Position numbers and translations under genes: made by a program | The notes under the pieces: generated by a model | The model's database searches: none | What the model was told of the DNA's origin: nothing | Seen by the model: the letters and a program-made list of their open reading frames with translations, nothing else | Assembly (NCBI RefSeq): GCF_000685965.1 | Contig: NZ_JMLE01000018.1 | Span: forward strand, 31,515 to 95,514 | DNA length: 64,000 nt | Reading direction: 5' to 3' | From: Arthrobacter sp. UNC362MFTsu5.1 | GTDB taxonomy: Bacteria; Actinomycetota; Actinomycetes; Actinomycetales; Micrococcaceae | Part shown: positions 40,174 through 49,496 of the stretch, one piece after another | Layout of the letters: every line of letters begins with the position of its first letter | Numbering within the stretch: the stretch's first letter is position 1

Positions 40174-41508
40174 TTAGGTCCTGTCAGCATTCTTGCGCCG
40201 ACTTATTGCGGCTGCGGCGATAGCGCCTATGACAGCGAAAACGGCCGCGTAAATGCAGACGGAGAGAACGGTCCCGGTCAGTTTGACAAGTGAGGTAGCC
40301 AGCAGGGGCGCTATAGCTCCTCCCAACAAGACGCCGGCCTGGAAAGCAATCGAGGAACCGCTATAGCGGATCTCGGCGGGGAAGATCTCCGCTACAAACG
40401 TGGACAAGGCTCCGTAGGAGACCGCGAAAATGATGGCGTGGCCGACGAATGCCAATATGGTCAAACCAAGATTTCCAGTATTTATAGCGCCGAAGACCGG
40501 GAAGATCCAGATGCCAAGCAGGAGCAACCCCCAAACAACAAATGGACGGGCTCCTTGTTTCTGGCTTAGCTGACCGAAGAGCGGTAGGGCAAAGATCATG
40601 ACGGCGGATGAAATCAGTAGCGCGAGGAGCATATCGCTGCGTGAAAGCACGCCTGCGGTCGTAGCGTACGAAATCGAGTAGGTAGTGATGCTGTAGAAGT
40701 AGATTCCTGAACCCATCACGGCCACGATTGCAAGTAGAATCTGCGCCGGGTACCGCCGGATTGCGTCTAAAGCCGGAATTTTGGAGGCGTGACCGGATTT
40801 CTGTACGGATTTGAAATCCGGGGTTTCCTCCAAGGACACGCGGATATACATGCCAACGGCGACGAGGATTGCACTAGCGACGAAGGGTATGCGCCAACCC
40901 CAGGACAAGAACTGGTCCTCGGGTAGCTGTGATACTGCCAGGAACGCCAGTGTCGAAAGTACCAAGCCAGCAGGAACCCCGATTTGAGGCAGGCTACCGA
41001 ACAGCCCTCGCTTGTTAGGCGGGGCGTGTTCAATGGCGGTCAACACGGCGCCCCCCCACTCTCCGCCGACGCCGAAGCCTTGAATTAGCCGCAATGTCAC
41101 GAGCAGTATTGGGGCCCATGCCCCGATAGTGCTGTAGTCCGGGATCAAACCCATACATACGGTCGCTACACCCATGAGGGTCAGCGACAGGACGAGCATC
41201 TTTTTCCTGCCGAGGATATCTCCGAAATGGCCAAAAATGATGCCGCCAAGCGGCCTGGCAGCAAAGCCCACGGCGAATGTCGAGAAGGACAAGAGGATTG
41301 AAGCTACGGGATCGGCCCCTGGGAAGAACAAAGGGCCAAAAACTGTGGCAGCCGCGGCACCGTAGAGCATGAAGTCATACCACTCGATGGTGGTGCCCAA
41401 GACGACCGAAGTGGCAACTTTTCTAAGATGCCGTGCTTGGTGGTGGTTATCTATCTGGGGTGTGACCGGGGCCTGGGATAAATCTTGGCCCGATGGTTCA
41501 GTAAACAT
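40174..41508 (-). CDS. MHS-family MFS transporter
   Basis: A 444-residue inner-membrane MHS symporter, the third in this window. Segments are GTTIEWYDFMLYGAAAATVFG, ARPLGGIIFGHFGDILGRKKMLV, and RLIQGFGVGGEWGGAVLTAIEHAP. It has stand-alone transcription, about 420 bases downstream of the small gene at 41931 and in the same direction. It could import the substrate of the dehydrogenase/CoA-transferase cluster to its right (inference). Confidence 0.87.
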   Translation of the reverse strand: MFTEPSGQDLSQAPVTPQIDNHHQARHLRKVATSVVLGTTIEWYDFMLYGAAAATVFGPLFFPGADPVASILLSFSTFAVGFAARPLGGIIFGHFGDILGRKKMLVLSLTLMGVATVCMGLIPDYSTIGAWAPILLVTLRLIQGFGVGGEWGGAVLTAIEHAPPNKRGLFGSLPQIGVPAGLVLSTLAFLAVSQLPEDQFLSWGWRIPFVASAILVAVGMYIRVSLEETPDFKSVQKSGHASKIPALDAIRRYPAQILLAIVAVMGSGIYFYSITTYSISYATTAGVLSRSDMLLALLISSAVMIFALPLFGQLSQKQGARPFVVWGLLLLGIWIFPVFGAINTGNLGLTILAFVGHAIIFAVSYGALSTFVAEIFPAEIRYSGSSIAFQAGVLLGGAIAPLLATSLVKLTGTVLSVCIYAAVFAVIGAIAAAAISRRKNADRT

Positions 41509-41930
41509 ATTCCCTCAGTTCTATGTCGAAGGTAACGCTGTAGGGTAGGGCAACGGAAGATGTGCCGCTTGGGGTAGGGCATCGCCGATCAGAAATCTGC
41601 GGCGGTCGCCAGGGCGCAGCCGAGAAGTCGTTTGCTCTTGAGCAGCTCTCGGAGCAGTGGAATTCGAAGGAGATGTAACGGTCACTGGCCGCTTCAATCG
41701 CATCTGCTGGCCGGAGCCGGGGAGCCGTCTTCCAGATCCGGGGCACCGTATGCGGCGAACCGAATCGTGACTGGCCTCAGGTCCGCGCCTCGCAGGCTCC
41801 CGGACGGGGCCGCCGCCACGAGGGCCCCACGCGTTTACAGCAAGAACCGCGGCGCTGATTCCGACACCATCATGGTTCGCCCTTGGACCACGGTGCGGCC
41901 CCTTCGAATGCAACCGCCGGTCAGTGCTTT
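41509..41930. other. Gene-free stretch
   Basis: About 420 bases between the MHS transporter gene and the small gene at 41931. No credible frame, hairpin with T-run or recognised repeat was seen apart from a twice-repeated GGTAGGGCA near 41545-41580. Confidence 0.35.
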
Positions 41931-42281
41931 TTAGCTCAAGAAAGACAAAGCAGAATTGGTAAGCAGTGTCGCTAGTCTGGGCGGCTCGAACTGGTCCGCA
42001 CGGCATGTGATTCCTGCTATTTCCGCCGCATGGACCAGCCTTCTGGAGTTCAGCCCGGAGTATCGGATCCAGAGAACGTCACCTGTACCCGATACTTCGT
42101 CGACGACCCCCACTAGCTGATGGCCGGACAGCTCCTCGACCAGAATCCGGTCGCCAGGGCGCAGCACCCTCCAGTCGTGGACGCGGACGTCCTGGGCGAA
42201 AAGGACGTAGGACCGGGATGGATCAGAGCTGGCATTTGCCTCGCAGTTCGCGGGGGCGGACCCGCGCACACTCCCGGTCAC
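41931..42281 (-). CDS. Small hypothetical protein, paralogue of the 29397-29651 product
   Basis: A 116-residue soluble protein starting at a GTG that overlaps the SDR stop by 4 bases (GTGA), which supports real, coupled translation. The core [16 protein letters not shown] then [20 protein letters not shown] and SRRLVH resembles the product at 29397-29651. No named domain is recognised. Position at the end of the dehydrogenase operon suggests an accessory role, which is unproven. Confidence 0.6.
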   Translation of the reverse strand: MTGSVRGSAPANCEANASSDPSRSYVLFAQDVRVHDWRVLRPGDRILVEELSGHQLVGVVDEVSGTGDVLWIRYSGLNSRRLVHAAEIAGITCRADQFEPPRLATLLTNSALSFLS

Positions 42282-43081
42282 GCGGTATCACCGGATCGGA
42301 TGACCGCTGCTGTGGCCGGATTTGCGCTGCGCTCACGACCGTCGATTGTCAAGCCGCCGTCTATGACAATGGTCTGGCCGGTGACATAGCTCGAAGCTGG
42401 GCCCGCGAGGAACTCGACCACCGAAGCGACTTCCTCGGGCAAACCCAGTCGGGCGAGCGGAACGCTTCCAGCCATCGCTGCTTCGCTTCTCAGCCCATCC
42501 TTCACGAGATCTGCCATCAGCGGCGTCGAGATAAACCCTGGTGCCACCGCGTTGACACGTATGCCGAACTGCGCCCATTCCACTGCCAGCGCGCGGGTGA
42601 GACCTTCTATACCAGCCTTCGCCGCCGAATACGCGGCTCGACCTGGAATTCCTATGTACGCGGCAATCGATGCCAGATTGATGATTGATGGTGCATCGGA
42701 CTCAATGAGGAGCGGGTATGCCGCTCGCGAGCAGCGCATCGTTCCACCCAAGTGGACGTCGAGCATCCTGCTCCACGACGCATCCTCGATCAGGTGCGTA
42801 GGCATGGGTTCGGCAAATCCGGCGTTGTTCACGAGAACGTCCAGCCGGCCGAACCGTTCCCGGGTAAAGGCAAGCAGCGCTTCAACGGAACGCGTATTAG
42901 CAACATCCGTGTGGAAGCCCGCAACCCGGGCATCCGAGCCGAAGGACGAAACTGCTTCTTCCGTCCGCTCCGCTGAATAATCGGCTATCACCACGTTGTA
43001 ACCGGAATCGTGCAGGCGGCTCGCCGTAGCCAGTCCGAGTCCGCTTGCGCTTCCTGTCACGATCGCGACACGTTCACTCAT
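42278..43081 (-). CDS. Short-chain dehydrogenase/reductase
   Basis: A 267-residue classical SDR. It has the NAD(P)-binding [10 protein letters not shown] near the N-terminus, NNAG in [10 protein letters not shown], the catalytic Ser in INLASIAAY, and Tyr/Lys in [14 protein letters not shown] after the second strand suggests NAD preference. The ATG at 43081 overlaps the E2 stop by 8 bases. It belongs to the operon of 2-oxoacid dehydrogenase subunits and would oxidise a hydroxyl group to give the keto substrate, or act on a related alcohol (inference). Confidence 0.87.
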   Translation of the reverse strand: MSERVAIVTGSASGLGLATASRLHDSGYNVVIADYSAERTEEAVSSFGSDARVAGFHTDVANTRSVEALLAFTRERFGRLDVLVNNAGFAEPMPTHLIEDASWSRMLDVHLGGTMRCSRAAYPLLIESDAPSIINLASIAAYIGIPGRAAYSAAKAGIEGLTRALAVEWAQFGIRVNAVAPGFISTPLMADLVKDGLRSEAAMAGSVPLARLGLPEEVASVVEFLAGPASSYVTGQTIVIDGGLTIDGRERSANPATAAVIRSGDTA

Positions 43082-43877
43082 TCGATTCCTCCTGCGTCTT
43101 CTGGGGGGCGTCCAATAGTTGCTCGGGCTCCTGCAGCACCTCGCCGAGGTGCTGCAGGAATCTTGCCGCATCTGCGCCGTACACGAGCCGATGGTCGCAG
43201 CTCAAACTGAACAAGGCCCTGGGACGCTGGACCAGGACACCGTCTTCGAGCGACAAGTTCTCGGCCGTCCTCCCGACCCCAAGTATTGCGGCCTGAGGGG
43301 GATTTACGATCGGGGTGAACGACTCGATGCCGAACATGCCGAGATTCGAGATGGTGAAAGTCCCGCCGCCGAGTTCCGCGGGCTTAAGGGTCCTCGCCCT
43401 TGCGCCCTGGACCAATTGCACCGTTGTGAGGGCAATTTCGTCCAACGTCAACCGGTCGGCGTCGAACACCGTGGGCACCACGAGAAGGTCGCTCAGAGCG
43501 ACCGCGATGCCGATGTTCACTCGCTCATGGAGCACGAATTGTTCCTCGGCGTACGAGCTGTTGAACATCGGGAACGCGCGCAACGTACGTGCCGTGGCGC
43601 CAACGATGATGTCCGTTACTGAGGGGACCGGCGATTGAGCTGTCTGCTTTAGGCGAAGCCGTAGCTCATTGACCCCGCTCATCTCGATTTTGGCAGTGAC
43701 ATTAAACGATGGAATCTCGCTGTGCGCCTGGACCATCCTCCGCGCGATGAACTGTTGTGCGCGGGAAGGCCGAACTAAAGTCGCTGTCTCACCGGTTACC
43801 GGCGCGCGTTTCTCTTTCTCTACAGGGGAGGCGGCGGAGGACTCCGTGGAGTCGGGAGCCCTCACAGTCGCACGCAC
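43074..43877 (-). CDS. 2-oxoacid dehydrogenase E2 catalytic core (no lipoyl domain)
   Basis: A 267-residue protein with only the acyltransferase core and part of the subunit-binding linker. [23 protein letters not shown] begins the core, and [21 protein letters not shown] holds the catalytic His/Asp. Normal E2 proteins carry one or more lipoyl domains in front; here the lipoyl module is a separate 80-residue protein encoded at the other end of the operon. The GTG start lies 16 bases inside the end of the aldehyde dehydrogenase gene. It transfers the acyl group from lipoamide to CoA in the complex. Confidence 0.85.
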   Translation of the reverse strand: MRATVRAPDSTESSAASPVEKEKRAPVTGETATLVRPSRAQQFIARRMVQAHSEIPSFNVTAKIEMSGVNELRLRLKQTAQSPVPSVTDIIVGATARTLRAFPMFNSSYAEEQFVLHERVNIGIAVALSDLLVVPTVFDADRLTLDEIALTTVQLVQGARARTLKPAELGGGTFTISNLGMFGIESFTPIVNPPQAAILGVGRTAENLSLEDGVLVQRPRALFSLSCDHRLVYGADAARFLQHLGEVLQEPEQLLDAPQKTQEESNE

Positions 43878-45304
43878 ACATTCTTTGTCTGGAGGTAGGA
43901 ATTGAGACCTTCGATACCCTTTTCGCGTCCGAAACCGCTCTTCTTCAGTCCGCCAAAGGGGATTTCGACCCCGCCCGCGGCACCGTATCCGTTGATGTAT
44001 ACCTGCCCGGCGTGGAGATCGCGCGCCACACGGTGTGCTCTTTTAACATCATTGGTCCACACGCCGCAGACCAGGCCGTAGTCGGTGCCGTTCGCTAGCC
44101 GTACGGCCTCTTCATCATCTTCGAATGGGAGAACCACGAGAACCGGGCCAAAGAGCTCCTCCTTGGCGACCGGTGCGCTGGGGTCAACGTTGGAGATGAT
44201 GGTCGGGAGGTAGAAGTTGCCGCCATGTTGTTCTGACTCAGGCGCAATCTCACCGCCAAAGACCGTTGCTCCGTCTGCTCGGGCCGCCTGGACTTGTTCC
44301 GCAACCTTTTTCAGCTGCGATGCTGAGATCATCGGCCCCATGTCAGGATCGTCCACCCCGGGTCCAAGCTTGAGTTGCTCAAGCCGGTGACGCAGACGCT
44401 CGATGAGCGGTTCGTAAAGTTCCCGAGCCACGATCAGCCTTGTGGCCGCCGAACATGTCTGTCCCGCGTTCTGTATCAGGGCACTCACGAGAACGGGGAC
44501 CGCTGCATCGAGGTCGGCGTCTTCAAAGACCAGGTTCGGGCACTTACCGCCGAGTTCCAGCGTCACTGGATTGATGTTCGTCGCAGCTGCCTGCATCACA
44601 AGAGTCCCAGCTTGGACCGAACCCGTGAAGGTCACCTGATCAATGCCCGGATGTCCAGCAAGGGCAGCACCCGCTTCCGATCCCAGGCCAGTAACGACAT
44701 TCAACAGGCCCGGTGCGAGGCCAGCGTCTTGGGCGATCTCTGCGAGACGGAGAAGCGAAAGAGGTGCTCCTTCTGCTGGTTTCACCACCACGGAGTTACC
44801 CGCCGCTAGGGCCGGCGCAATGCCGCGGGCACCAATCTGAAGGGGGTAGTTCCAGGGTACGATCTGCCCCGAGACACCCACCGGCTCCCGGGTGGTGTAA
44901 TCGACGTACTCGTCTCCCAGCGGCACAGTGATGCCCCCGAGCTTGTCTGCGAGTCCTCCATAGAACTCGAAGTAGCGGGCGGCGGTCCGCACGTCGGCCC
45001 TGGCTTGGGTGAGTGGCTTGCCTGTGTCGACAGATTCGATCCATGCCAGCTCTTCCGAGTTCGCCTCCACCGCGCGAGCGATTTCGAGGAGCGTTCGCGA
45101 CCGTTCAACGGGGGTTCGCCGTACCCAGTCACATTGCGCCGATCGGGCTGCTTTGACGGCGGCATCGACGTCAACTTCCCGGCCTCTCGGGAACTCCGCG
45201 AGGACCTTACCGGTGGCCGGATCAACTGTCTCCAGCGTTTCGCCCGCTTCCGCGTTGAGTCTGCTGTTCCCGATGATCATTTGCTGCTGCTTGGCCAGTT
45301 TCAT
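43862..45304 (-). CDS. NAD(P)-dependent aldehyde dehydrogenase
   Basis: A 480-residue aldehyde dehydrogenase of normal length. Catalytic Glu is about residue 250 in VTLELGGKCPNLV and Cys about residue 284 in NAGQTCSAATRL. The cofactor loop FTGSVQAGTLV and the IVPWNYPL motif are present. It overlaps the E1-beta gene by 4 bases. In this operon it probably oxidises an aldehyde intermediate upstream of, or released by, the 2-oxoacid dehydrogenase. Confidence 0.88.
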   Translation of the reverse strand: MKLAKQQQMIIGNSRLNAEAGETLETVDPATGKVLAEFPRGREVDVDAAVKAARSAQCDWVRRTPVERSRTLLEIARAVEANSEELAWIESVDTGKPLTQARADVRTAARYFEFYGGLADKLGGITVPLGDEYVDYTTREPVGVSGQIVPWNYPLQIGARGIAPALAAGNSVVVKPAEGAPLSLLRLAEIAQDAGLAPGLLNVVTGLGSEAGAALAGHPGIDQVTFTGSVQAGTLVMQAAATNINPVTLELGGKCPNLVFEDADLDAAVPVLVSALIQNAGQTCSAATRLIVARELYEPLIERLRHRLEQLKLGPGVDDPDMGPMISASQLKKVAEQVQAARADGATVFGGEIAPESEQHGGNFYLPTIISNVDPSAPVAKEELFGPVLVVLPFEDDEEAVRLANGTDYGLVCGVWTNDVKRAHRVARDLHAGQVYINGYGAAGGVEIPFGGLKKSGFGREKGIEGLNSYLQTKNVCVRL

Positions 45305-46305
45305 ACAGACCCTACCTTTGTCTTATTCGGCATGACGGCTGTGATCGCCGTGAGCACATCCTGCAATCCGGGAAGAACCGCCCTTTCCAGGGGTGCGGCG
45401 TACGGGATCGGAGTATCTGCGGCGGTGACGCGGACAGGGGCAGCCTTCAGGGCGTCATATGCAGTGTCCAGAACACGTGCGACGACTTCGCTGGCGAATC
45501 CTCCGGCCCGCGCACCCTCGCTCACCACCACAAGTCGCCCAGTCTTCCTGACCGAATCAGTGATCGTGTCGATATCGAGAGGCTTCAGGGTCCGCGGGTC
45601 GATTACCTCGAGGTCAACACCCTCTCGCTCGAGCTGTCGGGCTGCCTGCAGCGCCAGGTTCACGCCCTGGGAGATGCCGACCACCGTGACATCTGATCCT
45701 GTGCGCTTAACGTCAGCGACGCCAATGGGTACGATGTACTCTTCTTCGGGGACGGGACCGGACTTCGTGTATAGAAGTCTCTTCTCCATCATCAGGACGG
45801 GATTGTCATCGCGAATCGCGGCTTTCAGAAGGCCCTTCGCGTCATAGGGGTTCGACGGCATAATCACCACCAGGCCCGGAACGTGCACGAACCACGATTC
45901 GAGCGACTGTGAGTGCTGGGCTGCCAGGCCCACCCCATTCGCGACTGGGCCGCGGATGACAAGAGGAACCCGTACGTTCCCTCCGGACATGTACCGCCAC
46001 TTTGCGGCGTGATTGACGATCTGGTCCATCGCAAGTGTGACGAAATCGAAGTGCTGGAGCTCCACGACGGGTCGACAGCCGACCAGCGCGGCCCCCACCC
46101 CCGCTCCACTGATCGCCGCCTCTGAAATCGGCGAATCGACCACACGGGCGGCCCCGAAGCGCTTCTGCAATCCGTCACTGACCTTGAACAGTCCACCATT
46201 GCGGCCGATATCTTCACCGATCATGAACACGGACTCGTCGCGGGCCATCTCCTCGTGCAGCGCCTCATTGAGCGCGGCAGCCATCGTGATCTCTCGCGTT
46301 TTCAT
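45301..46305 (-). CDS. 2-oxoacid dehydrogenase E1 component, beta subunit
   Basis: A 334-residue E1-beta protein (transketolase central and C-terminal domains). Segments are ALNEALHEEMARDESVFMIGEDIGRNGGLFKVSDGL, VDSPISEAAISGAGVGAALVG, and VEVIDPRTLKPLDI-type sequence (VDLEVIDPRTLKPLDIDTI). With E1-alpha it forms the thiamine-diphosphate enzyme that decarboxylates a 2-oxo acid or acetoin. Overlap with both neighbours is 4 bases. Acetoin, pyruvate or branched-chain substrates are all possible. Confidence 0.89.
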   Translation of the reverse strand: MKTREITMAAALNEALHEEMARDESVFMIGEDIGRNGGLFKVSDGLQKRFGAARVVDSPISEAAISGAGVGAALVGCRPVVELQHFDFVTLAMDQIVNHAAKWRYMSGGNVRVPLVIRGPVANGVGLAAQHSQSLESWFVHVPGLVVIMPSNPYDAKGLLKAAIRDDNPVLMMEKRLLYTKSGPVPEEEYIVPIGVADVKRTGSDVTVVGISQGVNLALQAARQLEREGVDLEVIDPRTLKPLDIDTITDSVRKTGRLVVVSEGARAGGFASEVVARVLDTAYDALKAAPVRVTAADTPIPYAAPLERAVLPGLQDVLTAITAVMPNKTKVGSV

Positions 46306-47300
46306 GACAATCTCCCCTCGCGAGCCCAGTCCGCGGGCGCGTAAACATCGTGGATAGCCTGCTCCGCCGGCGGTGGACTTGCCTCTAGAGCAAACTCTGT
46401 CGCCGCCTCAATGAGCGACGCGGCATTCTCGTTGTGCTTCCGAATCCGATCCTCCTCGACCCCGCTGGCACGAAGAATGTCGACGAGGCGGTTGATGGGG
46501 TCCTTTAGGCTCCACTCGGCCAACTCCTCCGGAGTGCTGGTCTCGCCCGTTGCGAATGCTGAGTGCGGGGACATCCGATAGCTCTTTGCCTCGATCAGTG
46601 TTGGCCCCTCGCCCCGTCGGGCACGGCTTACAGCCTCGGCCGCGACTTCCCGGACAGCCAGAACATCATTTCCATCCACAGACACGCCAGGGATCGCGTA
46701 AGAAACAGCGCGATCCGATATGTTTTCCACCCGCATGGTCGAGCGTGTAGGAGTAGACAGCGCCCACTGGTTGTTCTCGCATACGAAAATCACCGGCGCA
46801 GATAGCACTGATGCGAGGTTCAACGCCTCATGGAAGCTGCCCTCGTTGGCAGCGCCGTCGCCGAAGAAGCAGACCACCACCGAATCCTGGCCGAGCAAGA
46901 CTGATCCATACGCTGCGCCAACCGCAATCCCGTGCGATCCGCCAACAATGCCGTCAGCCCCCAACATCCCGTGCTCCATGGCCGTGATATGCATCGAGCC
47001 TCCTTTGCCCCGGCAGTATCCCGCCTCCCGCCCTAGAATCTCGGCCATCATCCGTCCCGGCTCCAGCCCACGTGCGAGGCAATGCCCGTGACCGCGATGC
47101 GTCGAGGTGATGTAGTCATTCTCGCCTAGGGCTGCGCAGATACCGACCGCAATGGCTTCCATGCCGATGTATGGGTGCGCAGAACCCCGCACCAGCTTCT
47201 GGTCGAACAACTCCACCACTCTCTTCTCGAACGCTCTAATCACGAGCATCTGGTCAAGAAGCGGCAACAGTTCGTCGACGCCATTGGCGACGCGGTTCAT
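46302..47300 (-). CDS. 2-oxoacid dehydrogenase E1 component, alpha subunit
   Basis: A 332-residue E1-alpha protein. The thiamine-diphosphate motif runs GDGAANEGSFHEALNLASVLSAPVIFVCENNQWA, and the upstream signature HRGHGHCLARGLEPGRMMAEILGREAGYCRGKGGSMHI is typical of pyruvate/acetoin dehydrogenases. It overlaps the lipoyl-protein gene and E1-beta by 4 bases. Together they define a complex lacking its own E3 (dihydrolipoyl dehydrogenase) gene in this window. Confidence 0.89.
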   Translation of the reverse strand: MNRVANGVDELLPLLDQMLVIRAFEKRVVELFDQKLVRGSAHPYIGMEAIAVGICAALGENDYITSTHRGHGHCLARGLEPGRMMAEILGREAGYCRGKGGSMHITAMEHGMLGADGIVGGSHGIAVGAAYGSVLLGQDSVVVCFFGDGAANEGSFHEALNLASVLSAPVIFVCENNQWALSTPTRSTMRVENISDRAVSYAIPGVSVDGNDVLAVREVAAEAVSRARRGEGPTLIEAKSYRMSPHSAFATGETSTPEELAEWSLKDPINRLVDILRASGVEEDRIRKHNENAASLIEAATEFALEASPPPAEQAIHDVYAPADWAREGRLS

Positions 47301-47539
47301 GAGTCCGCCTTGATGACGCCCACCAGGGCGCCGGCGTTTATTTCGTCGCCCACAACCGCGACGATCTCGCTCAACACTCCCCCCACTGGGGCTTGAAGCG
47401 CGATGACGCTTTTCTCTGCTTCGAGCTCGACGATGTCGTCACCTGCTGCGACTCGATCGCCGACATCGCATAACCATGCTGAGACGGCCGCGAACTCGAA
47501 TTCCGGTGTTGGGGGCTCAAATCGAATTTCTGAAATCAT
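47297..47539 (-). CDS. Free-standing lipoyl (biotinyl-type) domain protein
   Basis: An 80-residue single lipoyl domain: WLCDVGDRVAAGDDIVELEAEKSVIALQAPVGGVLSEIVAVVGDEI. The attachment Lys sits in EAEKSV, a variant of the usual ETDKA hairpin. It replaces the domain missing from the E2 core in the same operon and would shuttle acyl groups between E1 and E2. The ATG at 47539 is preferred to 47545 because AGGA is then 8 bases upstream. It is the first gene of the minus-strand operon. Confidence 0.82.
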   Translation of the reverse strand: MISEIRFEPPTPEFEFAAVSAWLCDVGDRVAAGDDIVELEAEKSVIALQAPVGGVLSEIVAVVGDEINAGALVGVIKADS

Positions 47540-47572
47540 GGGCATAATCCTATCAGCATGTGTATGATTTGC

Positions 47573-47590
47573 AACATGATGCATTATTTT
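47573..47590. promoter_or_regulatory. AAATAATGCAT operator in the divergent dehydrogenase/CoA-transferase promoter
   Basis: Read on the minus strand: AAAATAATGCATCATGTT. It shares 17 of 18 positions with AAATAATGCATGATGTTT at 51185 and its first 11 bases with 39469. It overlaps the first codons of the CoA-transferase gene and lies between the two divergent starts. On the plus strand TATGAT (47563-47568) would place initiation near the ATG at 47576, implying a leaderless mRNA (inference). Confidence 0.6.
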
Positions 47591-48805
47591 TCTCCAGAAA
47601 CTTTGCCTCTCCACGGGATCCGCGTGATCGCCATCGAGCATTCGGTCGCCGGCCCGCTTAGCACCCGCATGCTGGGTGAGCTCGGCGCGGAGGTGATTAA
47701 AATCGAACGCCCGGGCGCCGGCGATTTTGCGCGTCACTGGGACCACAATGTCGCGGGCGAGAGCGCGCAGTTTTGGTGGCTCAACTCGCACAAGAAGAGC
47801 GTGGCCCTTGATCTCAAGTCGGAATCGGGACGCGCCACGTTGGACACCCTGCTTTCAGGCGCGGACGTGGTGATTCACAATTTGGCGCCCGCCAGCGCGA
47901 CGCGCCTTGGTCTTTGCTCGGACACGCTCGCTTCAAAGTACCCACGGTTGATCAACTGCCAGATCTCTGGCTTTGGAGCCAGCGGTCCTGCTGCGGACCG
48001 GAAGGCGTACGACATGTTGATCCAGGCCGAGGCCGGACTCATGAGCATTACAGGAACACCGGAGCAGCCGATGCGGGTGGGAGTCTCAATCTCCGACGTG
48101 TCCACGGGGCTATACGCCGCCCTGCTGGTGCTCGGTGCGTTGCATGAACGGGAGCGTACGGGCAAGGGCCGATACCTGGACGTAGCCATGTTGGACGTAT
48201 CAATCGAGTTCTTTGGCCCGATGCTCCTCAGTTACGCCAATGCAGGCGTCGTGTATCCGAGAATCCCCGATCGCCACCACGCCATCGCCCCGTATGGAGT
48301 CTTCGAATGCAGCGACGGAAGGCGGATCCTGATTGCCATTGAGCAGGACGCTGAATGGCAGCGCTTCTGCCTGGAAGTTATCAAAGACCCGGCACTTGCA
48401 GCGCATGGATCATACTCGTCCAATGTGGATCGGGTCAGGCACAATGACGAGCTTGCAGCGCACCTTGCGGAGCACTTCAAACGGAGCTCCTCAGCTGAGA
48501 TCCTCGCGGCACTCGACGCCGCTAACCTTGCCTACGCCAAGATCAACGACGTTCATGACGTGCTCAACCACCCAGTCGTGGTACACCGCGGGATCGTTGA
48601 AACTTCTGCCACCTCGGACGGACGGCCAGTATTGCGTCATGTCGGCATCGCCGAGCGGATCTTCCGAAATGAACGCGACCACGGAACACGACCGCCAAGG
48701 CTCGGGGAACATACCAAAGACGTTGTAGCCCAGCTGGGCGCGGATAGCGACTTGGCGTTCGGTATCGCGGGCGCCGGAAGAGGGAAGAACGATGCGCAGC
48801 AGTAG
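47576..48805 (+). CDS. CaiB/BaiF family III CoA-transferase
   Basis: A roughly 409-residue class III CoA-transferase. Segments are LPLHGIRVIAIEHSVAGPLSTRMLGELGAEVIKIERPGAGD, YDMLIQAEAGLMSITG (catalytic Asp in the YDML-type motif) and GVSISDVSTGLYAALLVLGAL. These cytoplasmic enzymes move CoA between carboxylic acids, activating the pathway substrate. Several in-frame ATGs exist; 47576 is chosen because a -10-like TATGAT sits 7 bases upstream, while 47558 also remains possible. It is the first gene of a plus-strand operon with a GntR regulator, CitE-like lyase and VOC protein. Confidence 0.88.
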   Translation: MMHYFSPETLPLHGIRVIAIEHSVAGPLSTRMLGELGAEVIKIERPGAGDFARHWDHNVAGESAQFWWLNSHKKSVALDLKSESGRATLDTLLSGADVVIHNLAPASATRLGLCSDTLASKYPRLINCQISGFGASGPAADRKAYDMLIQAEAGLMSITGTPEQPMRVGVSISDVSTGLYAALLVLGALHERERTGKGRYLDVAMLDVSIEFFGPMLLSYANAGVVYPRIPDRHHAIAPYGVFECSDGRRILIAIEQDAEWQRFCLEVIKDPALAAHGSYSSNVDRVRHNDELAAHLAEHFKRSSSAEILAALDAANLAYAKINDVHDVLNHPVVVHRGIVETSATSDGRPVLRHVGIAERIFRNERDHGTRPPRLGEHTKDVVAQLGADSDLAFGIAGAGRGKNDAQQ

Positions 48806-49496
48806 CCGGCAAAGCAATGGTCGTTCGACGAAGAAGGATCACATTGCTGATCAGTTGCGCTCCATGATCAGATCGGGCCATCTTGCCCGCGGCGCGCGGA
48901 TCCACCAGGACGCCCTCGCCGAACAATTCAAAACCAGCATCACTCCGGTGCGAGAAGCGCTGCGGCAGCTGGAGGCGGAAGGTTTGCTCGACAGCGCACC
49001 ACACCGTGGAGTCCGCGTCTCCGAGACCAGCCCGGAAGCGCAGGATGGCATCTATGTTGCACGGCGTCTGCTCGAATCCTTCGCGACCCAGCTCGCCACG
49101 CAGCGCTTTTCCAGACGGAACATATTACAGGCGCGTGAGCTGATCGAATCGATGCGCGCTGCAGGCCTCGCCGGCGACAGCGCCGCCGTCCGCCAATACA
49201 ACCGCGACTTCCACTTCCTCATTTATGAGCGCAGCGGGATTCCGTCACTGGTGGAGACCATTGACGGACTCTGGCTCTCGTTTCCATGGGACACCAATGA
49301 AGTTCTGGACCCTGACGCTTGCAAGGCCGTGGACGAGCACGCAGCGATCCTGGATGCCATCGAAGAAGGCAACAGCGCAGAAGCTGGTGCGGCGCTTGGC
49401 AGGCACCTTCGACGGAGCTATCACGATCTCGTTCAGAAGCTCAGCGGCAGTCCGCTTGAGGATGACCCCTTCGACGAAGTCGAGTCAATGCCATGA
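48792..49496 (+). CDS. GntR-family transcriptional regulator (FCD type)
   Basis: A 234-residue FadR-subfamily regulator. The winged HTH spans residues 15-75 (IADQLRSMIRSGHLARGARI, ALAEQFKTSITPVREALRQLEAEG). The FCD ligand domain follows, with DFHFLIYERSGIP and a C-terminal HAAILDAIEEGNS...LGRHLRRSY metal/ligand pattern. The ATG lies inside the end of the CoA-transferase gene with AGAGGGAAG upstream. It is a candidate for binding the AAATAATGCAT sites. Confidence 0.87.
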   Translation: MRSSSRQSNGRSTKKDHIADQLRSMIRSGHLARGARIHQDALAEQFKTSITPVREALRQLEAEGLLDSAPHRGVRVSETSPEAQDGIYVARRLLESFATQLATQRFSRRNILQARELIESMRAAGLAGDSAAVRQYNRDFHFLIYERSGIPSLVETIDGLWLSFPWDTNEVLDPDACKAVDEHAAILDAIEEGNSAEAGAALGRHLRRSYHDLVQKLSGSPLEDDPFDEVESMP

